A stretch of DNA of 64,000 bases from Nectonema munidae. Taxonomy: Eukaryota; Nematomorpha; Nectonematoida; Nectonematidae. Under the pieces are notes generated by a model. It ran no database searches. It had not been told where the DNA came from and saw nothing but the letters and a program-made list of their open reading frames with translations. Positions 1 to 10,319 of this stretch are shown here, one piece after another (position 1 is the stretch's first letter; each line of letters opens with the position of its first letter). The DNA lies in contig JAUIRK010001034.1 in NCBI GenBank assembly GCA_030549495.1, positions 124,001 to 188,000 on the forward strand. The letters run 5' to 3'. Position numbers and translations under genes: made by a program.

Positions 1-314
1 TATTAAGAGAGTCAATTGAAGTAGTCTCCATTTAAAAACTGAATGAAAAAAAGTTTAAGATAAAAAAATTATACAAATCAAAAAGGTAGTAAGATTTAAC
101 TTAATTTTAATTGTTATGTTATCAAAGCCAATCTCAAAGAATTTATATTAAATATGCGACAACTGATTATAATATACCAAAAGGGGCCGGGAGAACTGGG
201 TTTCGAAAACAAAACAAAAAAACATTTTTTAATTAATTAAATTATTTAAGTGAAAATATTTACAATGTTAATCATAATAATACGTAAAGATTGATATTAC
301 ACAATAAACTATAA
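1..314. other. AT-rich sequence, nothing recognised
   Basis: No open frame of note, no repeat and no RNA signal seen. It is flanking DNA of the pogo/Tigger element that starts at 317. Confidence 0.5.
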
Positions 315-316
315 TA

Positions 317-2823
317 CAGCAAAACCTGGATAAGCCGGTATCTTTGAAAAGAGACATACTTCTAGATACGGTAAAAAAATTTTTTTTTTACTTTCTTATA
401 CTTGATACTGTGTGTATTACCTGTCGCAAGCAATCCTTTGAGTTACAACTAACGACATCTTTTCATTAATGTTGAAGAAAAAACCTGCATTTTAAGATCA
501 AAATTTTTTTTTCCAATTAAGTACAAATTTAAAATAGCCCTTTCTGTGTTTTTTTAAACCAACTTATTTTTTTTTAATTTCTTCAAATAATTTTTGAAAC
601 TTTTCAATCTTTTTGGAAATAAAATTTTTATTTTTTAAAACATGAAAATACTTTTGATATGTTTGCTAAATTTTTTGATCTTTCTGGAAATAAAAAAATT
701 TTTATTTATGATATTTAGTATTCTTTATGTTTTTTCCACCTTTAAATTATAAATTTGACATGAATAAGCTAGCTCAAGTATGAATCATTTCAAAAAATAT
801 CAAAATTAGATTTAATTTTACTTAATTTTTACTAAATTTAAATGATTTTTCTTACTTATTTGCACTTACGGGTCATACATGTATGACGTAAACCAAAAAA
901 TTTCAAATTTTTAACCCTTTCTCCTTATCTAAGTGCATCTAAAAATCTATACACTTCTGGTGTTAGTAACGGTACCATTATTTAATCAAGAAGGCCTAAT
1001 AAGACTACTTGTATCGATTTTTAAATAAATTGGTGTGAGGAAACGGAACTTGAATTCAAGTTCTTTGGTAGCAAGCCCATGACTTTAACGGATCTATCCA
1101 CGTTCCCAGTATTAGATACTTTTAATTATATAATTTATGTCACTTAAATAATTATTATATATTTTTTTATTTTTGCTTTCAGATATATTTTTTGTTTTAT
1201 TATGCAACTAAATAAGGTTTTTATTTTAATATCCGGGGGTTATAAATTTCACAAACGAATTATTATAAAATGCCATTAAGCAAAGATATGATAGCTATAA
1301 CTTAAAAACTATTGGAAAAAACAAAACTCATTATTTTAAATAGTAATATAAGTTAACTTTTTTTTCATTGTTTTTAAAAACAATACAATTTCTTTCAATT
1401 CCTTATCGAATTATTGAAAGTAAAAATATTGTAAAAAGGCTACGTCGTGATAACTATCCTTTCCCACGCCCACGTCCCTTCTCCATCACAAAACATTTAA
1501 AATTTATATGCCCTCTCCATTTTTGGGTAAGTCAAATATGTATGACCCCTTATTTTTCTAACTTTATCTTTTACTTTTATTGATAAGATCAAATATAGTG
1601 AAAAAACTTGATTTTTTTCAGAATATAAAAACCAAAACACGAATTCATTTAAATCTTAAGCAAAAAGTAGAAGTTTTGGGAAAAGATGAAAATAAACAAA
1701 CTTGTTCCATTGCACTTTTTACGGAGTTTGTAAAAATCAGATATAATAAAAAATAAAGATAAAATTATTTCTTTATGGAAATCGTGTACAAGCGAAAAAA
1801 TAAAACTTGTAAATCTACAAAAAACTGCTCAGCATGATGTCAACGAAAGAGTTTTGAAGGGTTTTGCCTCTCTCGAAGTAAAAAAAGGGGAAAAAATTTT
1901 ACCGATTGTTATTGGAAAATATCAAAAGCCAAGATGCTTCAAAAACAAGTCTGCCAAATCCTTAGCAGTCAACTAAACAAAAAATCATGGATGACATCAA
2001 CTATTTTTTCTACATGGCTTAAATCTGTCAACAACGAAATGACTAAAGAAAAAAGATAAGTTCTTTTATTCGTTGATAATGTTTCTTCTCATATGGACAT
2101 GAAGCTTTCAAATTTAAAAATAAAGTTTCTACCTGCTAACACAACCTCTACTTCAACCTCTTGATTATGGAATAATGAATAATTTGAAATCTTTTTATAG
2201 AGTCAAGTTACTAAAGCACATTATTTCACGAGTAGATGAAATCGAAATGGCAACAGATGTTATGAATAAAATTGATTTATTTGATGCCTGTCAATGGGTT
2301 TCTCAAGCTTGAAACGAGGTTGAAGTTTTGACAATAAAAAATTGTTTCAAGTGTTGTGGATTTAATTTCTCAAATTTGTCATCTCCTCCTCAATTATCCA
2401 CAATACTACCAAGAGAATGCTCAGTTTTGTTGGAGAAAATATCATGGAAGGATTATATAAATTGTGATGACTATCTGGTGAAGAGTGTATTGAAATGACT
2501 TGTATTGATGATGAGGAAACTACGCAAAAATTAGAAAGAATAACCACAAGCAAAGTATTTGAAAGCCTTAGAAATTTGAAGAACATTTCTTTTCAAATTG
2601 ATTCTGAAGAGCTTCTAAAACTTTCCCAGAAGGCAACTAAAATTGTTGTAGAGCATAAACTTTCCCCAACTGAAACACCTCGATATAAAAAAATTTTTTA
2701 TTAATAAGAATCATGAATAAATAGATCACGCTTATTTTCAATTTATTTTTTCACCTTTAACGACCACTTCTTAGATGCGACTTTAAAAGCGTAGATTTTG
2801 GTCGCATCTTTCAGGTTTTACTG
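317..2823 (+). mobile_element. pogo/Tigger-type (Tc1/mariner superfamily) DNA transposon, complete but dead
   Basis: Both ends are visible. The left end begins CAGCAAAACCTG and the right end, read on the other strand, begins CAGTAAAACCTG (11 of 12 identical), the usual Tigger/pogo terminus. Each end is flanked by TA (315-316 and 2824-2825), the target duplication of this superfamily. The 2,507-bp interior carries one decayed transposase reading frame on the + strand (about 1620-2704). Beyond the first dozen bases the two ends diverge, so the TIR is short. The match of termini, TA duplication and internal coding remnant makes the call firm. Confidence 0.88.
1620..2704 (+). pseudogene. pogo/Tigger transposase, frameshifted
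   Basis: Pieces of a CENP-B/Tigger-like DDE transposase can be read in changing frames. An N-terminal psq-type helix-turn-helix lies near 1640-1740 (RIHLNLKQKVEVLGKDENK). A piece reading PIVIGKYQKPRCFKN lies near 1900-1950. A second catalytic block (LFVDNVSSHMD) is near 2070-2105, followed by LPANTTS and QPLDYGIMNNLKSFYR near 2130-2200. The open C-terminal stretch 2495-2704 ends in an in-frame stop. Multiple stops and frameshifts mean no product is expected. The family assignment rests on motif order and on the matching termini of the surrounding element. Confidence 0.82.
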
Positions 2824-2917
2824 TATATACACATAAAAGGTATACACGGACTAAGTAGACCAAGAACTAAATGGATTAAGAATTATCATTTGCCTAGGGC
2901 ATATTGTAACATACATG

Positions 2918-3490
2918 TCAATATCTAAGGAAATATCTCTGTGCAAAAAGAAGAATCAGGGCATTGAAACGATCTTCATTCATCGAATTGCGAAAAGAAT
3001 TCTTTATAAACTTGAGAGAGGAATTTGATCTTTCAACAGTAGCAGTAGTCACTGAAGTTAAAAGCATGATGTGTATCATCGTCGCAATAATAGGGTAAAG
3101 CTGACGAGAAGCGATAGAATGACTGAGAGTATTAGACATAATGTCAGGAAGAAGAGCTTTAGTTCTCCATACTTGTTGCCACAATTTAATTTCTTGATTC
3201 AATGTTTTTGAATCAGGTAGGCCATCTTTATAATGTTCGAATAGCATATTTACATCATCTTGTGACAATTGATGTATAATTTAATGAAATAACTTGGAAC
3301 TAGCTTTAAAACAATAATTTCTTTTGAGGTCAAATTGCTAAAACAAAGATTTATCTGTTGAAGTAGAGCATCCAAACATGGTATAAATACGGATCCACCA
3401 AAATATTTTTCCATAGTAGATGCAGGAACATTCTTTCGTTGTTTTGTCTACTACACAATCGCGGAATTTCTTATATAATTTGTAATTCAG
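2918..3490 (-). pseudogene. hAT transposase C-terminal fragment
   Basis: The last 116 codons (2918-3268) are open and contain the hAT dimerisation region: YPIIATMIHIMLLT, then SVTTATVERSNSSLKFIKN and a tail MNEDRFNALILLFAQR. This is the pattern of the C-terminus of P52rIPK/THAP12-like hAT transposases. Upstream on the same strand (to about 3490) a shifted frame continues the family with FGGSVFIPCLDALLQQINL. The catalytic N-terminal two thirds and any TIRs are missing. It lies directly outside the right end of the Tigger element. Confidence 0.78.
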
Positions 3491-3499
3491 ATTTTGCAT

Positions 3500-3860
3500 T
3501 TAGTGATTTAAAATCAATAAAATTTTAGGTTTACGTCTAATATCTACAAAATATTTTTGAAATTTAAATAAAGTATTTGTTTTTATATCAATATGAAGAT
3601 ACTGGTTTCATTTTTAAACTCAGTTTCGCATTTATGGTTGCAAAATATCTGAAAGCTTCAATCAGAATCGCGTTTATATCTAAAAACAGTCTCCAAAAAT
3701 AATTTTACAATTTCAAATAAAATATCTATTTATATACTAAATGTTCTATGCTTATTTTATTTTTGTACTCAATTTGGACTATTACGGTTTAAAAAATATC
3801 TGAAAGTTTCAATTAAATTATTGATGTATGCCTCAAAATCAATAGTGTTAAATTTTTCAA
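3500..3860. repeat. two diverged units of a dispersed ~150-bp AT-rich repeat
   Basis: The stretches around 3600-3700 and 3750-3840 resemble each other (GCAAAATATCTGAAAGC / AAAAAATATCTGAAAGTTT, each followed by TCAATYAGAAT/AAATT-type sequence). They also resemble the repeat cluster at 24.5-25.3 kb (TTGCAATTYGGTTGTGAAA..GTCAATCA..TTTGCGGTTTA). Similarity is weak and was judged by eye. The function is unknown. Confidence 0.35.
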
Positions 3861-4860
3861 AAAATCTTTTTATATTTGTTATATAGTCTTTTAGAGATTA
3901 GTATGAACGAAAGAAGCGACCTGAAAAATAATTGAAAATAGAACATTTTATCAAAAGAGATAATGGTATATGTATCTTGACTAAATGGAAGAAGAGTGGA
4001 AAGATCTATTTATGGGTTGTCAAAAAAGATTTTGACCGTGAAAAAGAAGTTCATCGTTTGGAATTTAAAAATCTTTAAATTTACAACTTATCAGCTAATA
4101 TTACCGTTATCATTTCACTAAGATTGATATTAAATATGAAATTTTGAATAGGTCAGAGTTATCAAAACTGTCTCAAATGCCAATATGTGGAGATTTTACT
4201 AAAAAGATCATTTTAAATTTAAAATGAATTGTCCACCTTTTCCTTTTTGTTAAAGCAAGAATCACGAATGATGAAGATCACGAATGATTTCATCAGAAAA
4301 AAAACTTTTCAACTGGGATTGGTTGACAAATATTCAGGCTGAATATCTCTTCATATGACCTGATAAAAAGACTAAAATAATTAAGAAGATTCTTAAACCA
4401 GAATGTTTTGAGAGTGCAAAAAATCTGTTCAAAATAAATCTTTAAAGTTATTCCTAACACAGATTGGATTTAAAATTTCTAATGTAAAAAGAGCTAACTA
4501 GAAAGGATCATCATAGAATGAATAGTAAAATTACATACTGTATAAAGTATAGACGAATTGATGTAGAGCAAGGGTGGGGGATACTCTGGCCTTTTGTGTG
4601 ATAAAATGCGTCCTTTTGAGGTCTGTTGAGAAAAATCTTCAAAAATATAAGAAATTATATAAAATACAAAAATATGCTTCCGAAATTACAAAGTTTATAA
4701 AAATATATAGGAGCATTATATAGATAGACAGCACTGTGAGTGTAAAAAATTGTTTAGGTTTTGTGCTGTGAGGCCGTTTTATTTGCTCCGTTGCATTATA
4801 TATCTGGTATCAAAGAGTTGCTCAACGAATACAGTACAGTGCTCCCAGCGGTAGTTATGC
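3861..4860. other. non-coding AT-rich stretch
   Basis: Only short broken frames occur. No transposase or RT motif, no splice-framed exon and no inverted repeat was found. Confidence 0.4.
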
Positions 4861-4863
4861 GTC

Positions 4864-5003
4864 TCAGTTTGTGGGTGTTTGTGTATTTGTGTCTTTCTGT
4901 GTGTGTGTGTGTGTGTATGTTTTAATGCTTCTGTATTCGTTTTTATATTTGTGTGGTGTGTTTCAGTGTGTGTTTGTATACTTCTGTGTGTGTGTGTTTT
5001 ATG
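4864..5003. repeat. (GT)n-rich microsatellite region
   Basis: Interrupted runs of GT, including TGTGTGTGTGTGTGTGTATG near 4899-4918 and GTGTGTGTGT near 4985-4998. The open frames on both strands here translate to Cys/Val or His/Thr repeats and are products of the microsatellite, not genes. Confidence 0.9.
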
Positions 5004-5440
5004 CGTTTTATTTACATTACGAAGCATATGTTTTCATAATTATTTTGACTGTGTTATCAGTTTAAATTATTTTACAATATTTGTGGTTACATTTTACGAT
5101 TCTTATTTATTTAATCAGCAGCTTTTAAAAATCTATCAATGCATTTTAATTTGAGTAACGTTTCATTTGAATCCCTACCATGTTGAAAAAAATAGAAAGA
5201 ACAAAAAAAGAAAATAGAGCCTTTAATAATTAATGAGAATTACAATAATTTGAAAATCAAAGGCTTTCTATGTTAAACAGTTATTTCAACAGTAAAGAAA
5301 TACAAAGCACATTAGCATATAGTACTCATAAAGATAGAGTATTCCTTCTAATCTAATTTAAAATGCCGTCTTTATTTCATTTAGTTTTTTATTTATAGTA
5401 GAAAATTTATAAATATCCTGTTCCTTCTTTTTTTTATTCT

Positions 5441-5740
5441 TTGCTATGGAAAAAAAATTTGAAATGTGAAAGTTGCCATGTAAGTTTTTCTCACCTTGTT
5501 AGATGTGATTGTTGCCTAAAATGGGTATGTTATAATTGTCAGAAATTTAACTCCTCCTTGTTTGAAATTCTTGACAAATATAATGACCAAGGAATCAAAT
5601 GGCATTGCTTAGCTTGTCGTGATTCTGACATTAAAAGTGATGAAAAAAGTAATTCAGCGTTTATTGATTTGTTAAAAGTAAAAAATGATTTGAAAATACA
5701 GATAAAAGAACAAAATAAAATTATTTTCTCATCGAAATGA
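5441..5740 (+). pseudogene. LINE ORF1 fragment with PHD-like zinc finger and coiled coil
   Basis: The 99-codon open stretch starts with paired cysteines in the order of a PHD-type zinc finger (CESC..CDCC..CYNC, then W-H-C-L-A-C near residue 54). Zinc fingers of this kind occur at the N-terminus of ORF1 in CR1/L2-like LINEs. The tail is a charged amphipathic segment (KVKNDLKIQIKEQNKIIFS). The same segment repeats just after the stop at about 5790-5870 (KVMNDLREQVKEQNGVIFS), so the coil seems to have been internally duplicated. The stop at 5740 and the MITE at 5993 destroy the gene. A role in RNA binding is inference from the family. Confidence 0.6.
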
Positions 5741-5992
5741 AATTTGGATAATCATATTAAAGATGTTACAAAACCATCATCTTCTTTAAAAGTAATGAAT
5801 GACCTGAGAGAACAGGTAAAAGAGCAAAATGGAGTTATTTTCTCATTGAAGTCAGGGTTGGGAAATCATATTATGAAATAAACAAAACAATTTATATGTA
5901 GAATCGGAGAGTTTAAATATAGATGAATTGGCCCAAAAAACATCCTCTTTTCTAAATAATGTTAAAGTGGCGTCTATAATATTAATCTTATA

Positions 5993-6339
5993 CAGTGCCC
6001 GCGCTACCTATATAATTTTGGGGCACGTGCCCCGCCCCCCTCCTCCCTCTGTATTAATCTTTGCCCCCCCCCCCCTAAAATTTTTGGTTTTGCCCCATGC
6101 ACTTTTTAAAGGAAAAATAAATAAGCAAAAATTGTACACAATAATCTTATATAAATGCTGGTGTATGTGTATGTATAATATGAGATTTCTATAGGTTTTT
6201 ATACAGAAGTACTTCATGCTTTTCTGCAAAGTAATATAGGATATAAAGTAATTATGAAAAGTAATTATAAATTTTTTGCATATGTGTTTCTTTGCCCCAT
6301 TTCAGCCCCCCTTGAAATTTAGCTTTAGCGCGGGCACTG
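5993..6339. mobile_element. hAT-type MITE, 347 bp
   Basis: Perfect 14-bp terminal inverted repeats: CAGTGCCCGCGCTA at 5993-6006 and TAGCGCGGGCACTG at 6326-6339. The 8-bp flanks are ATCTTATA (5985-5992) and ATCGTATA (6340-6347), one mismatch, as expected for a hAT target duplication. The interior has C-rich tracts (6030-6075, 6303-6312) and no coding capacity. It sits inside LINE ORF1. The downstream ORF1 frame resumes right after the right flank. Confidence 0.93.
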
Positions 6340-6347
6340 ATCGTATA

Positions 6348-6758
6348 AAATCAGAAAGCTTACTAAAAGAAGATGAGAATATAAAAAAAGTACGAACAAA
6401 ATTATTACTACCTAAAATATCTTTGGTAATTTCTCGAGAAGTTGAAAATAACTTACTAACTAAATTAATACTGAGTAAAAATCAGGTTGATCAATGGAAA
6501 GTTTTTGAAATTCTTTTTTCTAAAGATATTAAAAACGAAAAAAAAAGTGTAGTACTTAAAGTTGCCCCAGAAATATTTTCATTTCTGAAAAAGAATGATT
6601 TTACATTTTCTTTAATGATGCAGGCTATTAAATGTCAACCATTCTTCTCCCACATACATTGTAGAAATTTTATTAATCACTCTTCAATGAGTTTTACATG
6701 TCCCTATGATATGAAAGATTTACTGCATGTTAAAAGTATTACTCAAACGTATGACTAA
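6348..6758 (+). pseudogene. LINE ORF1, C-terminal part after the MITE
   Basis: The open frame continues the basic, lysine-rich ORF1 product (KSESLLKEDENIKK, then NEKKSVVLKVAPEIFSFLKK) to a stop at 6758. Start codons upstream in the same frame lie inside the MITE and are not meaningful. No RNA-binding motif could be named. The assignment depends on position between the zinc-finger part and the endonuclease remnant. Confidence 0.5.
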
Positions 6759-6799
6759 CGAAGGTAAAAAAATTTCTTTTCAAATGACTTATTTTTTGA

Positions 6800-7225
6800 T
6801 ACTAATAGTAAACTAAATAGGGTTTATTTAAATTCTAAACTTGATGAATTATATGATATCAATATTTTATGCCTCAACAGTCAACACCCAATCTCTTAAT
6901 AGCAAATTTAATTAACTTGTAATTTTTTGGAAATTTTTTTCTACCCAAATGGAAAAAACTTACGGTCCATAATATTTACAGACTGCCAACTACCAGTAAG
7001 GATCTCGTAGAAAATTTTTCTTTTGTTCAAAATTTAAGTTTCGGTATAGATAGAAATAATAATTTAAACATCTTTTGTGGTGACTTTAATTTCGATTTCT
7101 TAAGATTAACATTTTATTACCCAGAAGTTTTACAATTTAACTATAGCTGGGTCACTATCCCGAAAATTACATTTCGAACGGGATATGAAACCGATACTTT
7201 GATTGACAACAATTTTTTAATGAAT
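6800..7225 (+). pseudogene. LINE endonuclease (APE-type) remnant
   Basis: The short stretch IFCGDFNFDFL near 7073-7105 matches the conserved GDFN block of apurinic-type LINE endonucleases. It is followed by ITFRTGYETDTLIDNNFLM (7170-7222), the family's T..S.TLIDHI block. Several frameshifts and stops lie around it. A SINE is inserted immediately downstream. Confidence 0.65.
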
Positions 7226-7388
7226 GTTGGTTAGAGTTATCAAACCATTTCAGCCGTAAGGCTCTATATGCTCACATTATGGTTAATCACAGTTTTTGTG
7301 AATTTTTTTTAGAGTTGGGAGCCTTGGGAATCGAACCCCTGACCTTCAACTGTTAAGCTGAGAGGTACACCATAACAGCCATTGAGCT
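7226..7388 (-). mobile_element. tRNA-derived SINE, family 1, copy 1 (old)
   Basis: Read on the - strand this has a tRNA-like head with a perfect pol III B box (GGTTCGATTCC, complement at about 7329-7339). A body shared with the copies at 12.1 and 47.6 kb follows (complement of TGGTTAATCACAGTTTTTGTGAAT), and it ends in a short CCAAC tail at 7226-7230. It is the most diverged of the three copies and lacks the middle GCATTATGCTTAAGA segment in part. No clear target duplication was found. It is inserted in the LINE endonuclease region. Confidence 0.78.
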
Positions 7389-7670
7389 AGTAGAATTAAA
7401 AAAAATATATAAATTTAAGTTTAATTCCTGGGTAACAACGGAAGTCATGGGCATGATTAAGTCACGAGATAAACTTTTTCAGAAATACAAAAAAAGTCAG
7501 AATTTAAAAAAAAAAAGAATGAATACATTTTATTAAGAAATCGTATCATATATAAAATAAGGAATTTAAAACATAAATATTATTCAGATAGCTTTTCCAA
7601 CTCCGGTTTAACACAGAAAACTTGGGCCAGTATCAATAAAATTCAATAAAGAAAAAAATAAACATATATA

Positions 7671-10005
7671 TTAGGGTTATGACTTTTTTAAACTTACTTT
7701 TCCCACATCATGTATCGATGAGTTTCTCCATAAAAAGGTAGAAAATATAGGTTTTATCTCAATATTTGAAAAAAACTTCACGCTCCTATAAAAAAAATTG
7801 TCAGAAAACTTCACTAATTATATAAAATTTATAAAGTTTTTTTAATTCAAAAAATAAATACAGTAACGAGAGCAAAAACTTATAAACATTAGATAATATA
7901 AATTTAAGATGCAAATTTTCATGTTTCTTGCATGTCTTGTGAAGCTCTTCCATCACTTTTATGGCTCTCTCAGCGCATTGATTGCTTCTTGGAATATGAA
8001 TAGCCGATGGTTCAACGCTCCAGTGTCTTTGCAATAAGTTCAAAGCTTTCTTGTAGTTTTTCAAAGCATCTGATCATTTTTGATATGCCTTTTTATTATA
8101 ATATTGATTGTCAAACCAAAGGTCTGCCCAGTCATAAGCAATAAAATCACAAGTTGACTTCAAATTAATTCTAGTTTTAGGCAGTAAGAAATAAGAGAGT
8201 AAAGCGAGTAAAGCTCTTGAATTCCATCTGGCATTACTCATTTTGGGAATTTTGTTAAACTTTATTCCAGGATAATACTTTTTTTCTGTAATAAATTGAT
8301 AAGATCTTGTTAGATGAAATAAATATTTCATATCATCTCGCCAGCCACCTCCTACATCAAGTATTTCGTTAACACCGTTTTGAAATTTACTTATTAAAAC
8401 ATCATATTGCTCTATAAGTTACTTGCGAAAAAAATAATTTATGTCTGGTGACACTGAGTTTTCCTTTAATTCTTCGTCCATAACAAGTCTAAGTATTCGG
8501 TCTAAAATATGATGCTGGCATCCTATGAATTGAGTTGTTTGAAGTCTTTCACTTTGCATCATTCGTTGTATTTTAACTATTGCTCCATTATTTTTACCAG
8601 TATTTACTCAGCTATAATCATTTTTATCGATTTCCATAAATTAAATCTTTCTAAAAGAGTTTTCAATCCTTCAAAAATAGTTTGAGCTTTTCCATCAATC
8701 AATTCCAAAACGCTCAGTTTTATTTCTTTACAGTTGTTTTTAATAACTACAACTTGATATTCTTTTTCATTTATTCTCTTTCCATCAAAATGAAGAGTCC
8801 AGTTTTCTTTAATTAAATCAAAAATATAATCTTCTTGAAGCTTTTTTGCTTTTTTTATCAAGGCTTTATGAATTCCCGACTGAGAAGGAGTAGGAATCTC
8901 TATTCCATCATTAGATAATTGATTACAAATTTTGGCGGCTTTTCGGGTTGAAATATTGGATTTGATTACTAAATCTGTTGCAAGTTTACAACTACTATAT
9001 TTTTTTGACAATTTTGAGAAGCTATCATCAAAATTTTGTTTGTGTTTTTCATTTGCAACATTATCGATGATATGTGAGCTTGAAAGGTTTTTTTCATCAA
9101 CTTGAGTTATATATGAACAAGAAGCTTTTGTTGTTAAGGGATGTGGTTTAAATTTTGCTATAATCAATGGATGCATAGATGATTTTTTTGCTAGCTGTAT
9201 CGTACTGTATCCAATTTTGCCTTTAGATTGAATTTGAATTTCATATAATCTTTTATCTTCAGATGAAAGCCAAACACCTTGCTTATTTGTGATATCAAAT
9301 AAATTTTCTTTTAAATTGTTAGGTTTTCCTTTTTTTCTAAGTGATTCATATTTTTTGATTACTTGTTCAACTTTGCGTTTTACTGATTGAATTTTAATAC
9401 AAGGAAAATTTAAATTTATTTCCCATAGCTTAATAATTTCTTCAGAAATAATTGAAATGCGATTATTTTTGCTTTTAAACAAATCAGAAAGGTGTTTAAA
9501 ACGTCCTATGATATGTGTTTCTAGTGGCATTTTGACAAATTCTACAAAACTTTTGTTTACTAGAGGAAAAGCTCTATTTTTACGAGAGTTTTGAAATTGA
9601 ACAAGATTTTTTTTCCATACTTCTTTGTTTTTATTAATAGTGTTTTGACTGAACTTGTTGGAAGACATTTTATAAATTTAAAGAAAATAAGTTGGTTTTA
9701 ATCTAAAAAAATTGTGTAAAATTATTTATAAAAAATTTTATAACTAAACTAATAATAAAAAATTTTTAATTATATTAAAATAATTAAAATAAAAAAAAAA
9801 TGCTCATGAATTAATTAAATTTTTAAATTTTTTTTTATAGTTTTTTTAAATTTAAAAACTGCAAAAAATTTTCTTGTGAGGGCGTGACATTTTTAATTTA
9901 AAAAATAAAATTTTGGTTATTTTTATAATTTATGATCAAAAACTCATATGAAATTTATATGGGGTTTTAAAAAAGTTAAAAAAAATTAAAAAGTCATAAC
10001 CCTAA
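7671..10005 (-). mobile_element. TIR transposon (hAT-like), 2.3 kb
   Basis: Perfect 18-bp inverted termini: TTAGGGTTATGACTTTTT at 7671-7688 and its complement at 9988-10005. The flanks are CATATATA (7663-7670) and TATATATA (10006-10013), an imperfect 8-bp match in low-complexity sequence, so the duplication is only suggestive. The interior carries one long - strand coding region (about 7850-9668). The element is inserted in LINE linker sequence that is continuous across it. Confidence 0.82.
7850..9668 (-). pseudogene. transposase-like protein of the 7.7-10.0 kb element, broken in its 3' half
   Basis: The first 354 codons (8604-9668) are open and start at a plausible ATG 340 bp inside the TIR. 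The product is lysine-rich. A block HFDGKRINEKEYQ then VLELIDGKAQ precedes KSIKMIIAE. Past the first stop, other frames continue collinearly: a C-x2-HH-type block near 8500-8520, MSNARWNSRALLALL (8200-8250) and IPRSNQCAERAIKVMEELHK (7930-7990). An aspartate block, a Cys/His block, then RW.S and a C-terminal ERAIK is the order seen in hAT-superfamily transposases. I recognise this as a widespread uncharacterised animal transposon protein but cannot name the family. At least three disruptions follow codon 354. Confidence 0.65.
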
Positions 10006-10319
10006 TATATATATTAAAGAAGTCGATGAATAATACCTTGTCTAACAAGTTTAATGGAAGTTTTGCCTTCGTGCAATGTTGTTCTTTGTCAGAACAACCT
10101 CATTTGCCATTTCTTCAAAATAGAATCGAATCCTTTGAATTTGAACTTTGTTCAAGCGAGTTACTGTTATCTGTTATAGATAAAATGAAAAAAAATAAGA
10201 CTAAGTATATATATATATGGCAATTCAATAAATCATGTGAATTCAATAAAATATAGCATATGTACTGTTTTATGCTATGCTATAAAGAGAGGGAAAACAA
10301 AACCAAAACTATTTTTTAT

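Larger units (their letters stand above)
5428..10256 (+). mobile_element. dead non-LTR retrotransposon (LINE, CR1/L2-like) split by three nested insertions
   Basis: Collinear + strand remnants occur in LINE order. There is an ORF1 with an N-terminal zinc finger (5441-5990, continued 6348-6758), an endonuclease remnant (6800-7225) and the linker between endonuclease and reverse transcriptase (7430-7660). A further linker piece follows at 10027-10256. The parts are separated by a hAT MITE (5993-6339), a SINE (about 7226-7388) and a TIR transposon (7671-10005). Removing these insertions brings the parts into register. The catalytic RT region is absent here; an RT remnant at 12.7-13.4 kb could be its displaced 3' part. 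Confidence 0.7.

Noticed and set aside
4779..5154. Overlapping open frames on both strands with Cys/Val/Phe-rich or His/Thr-rich products
   Set aside because: They are translations of the GT microsatellite and have no gene features.
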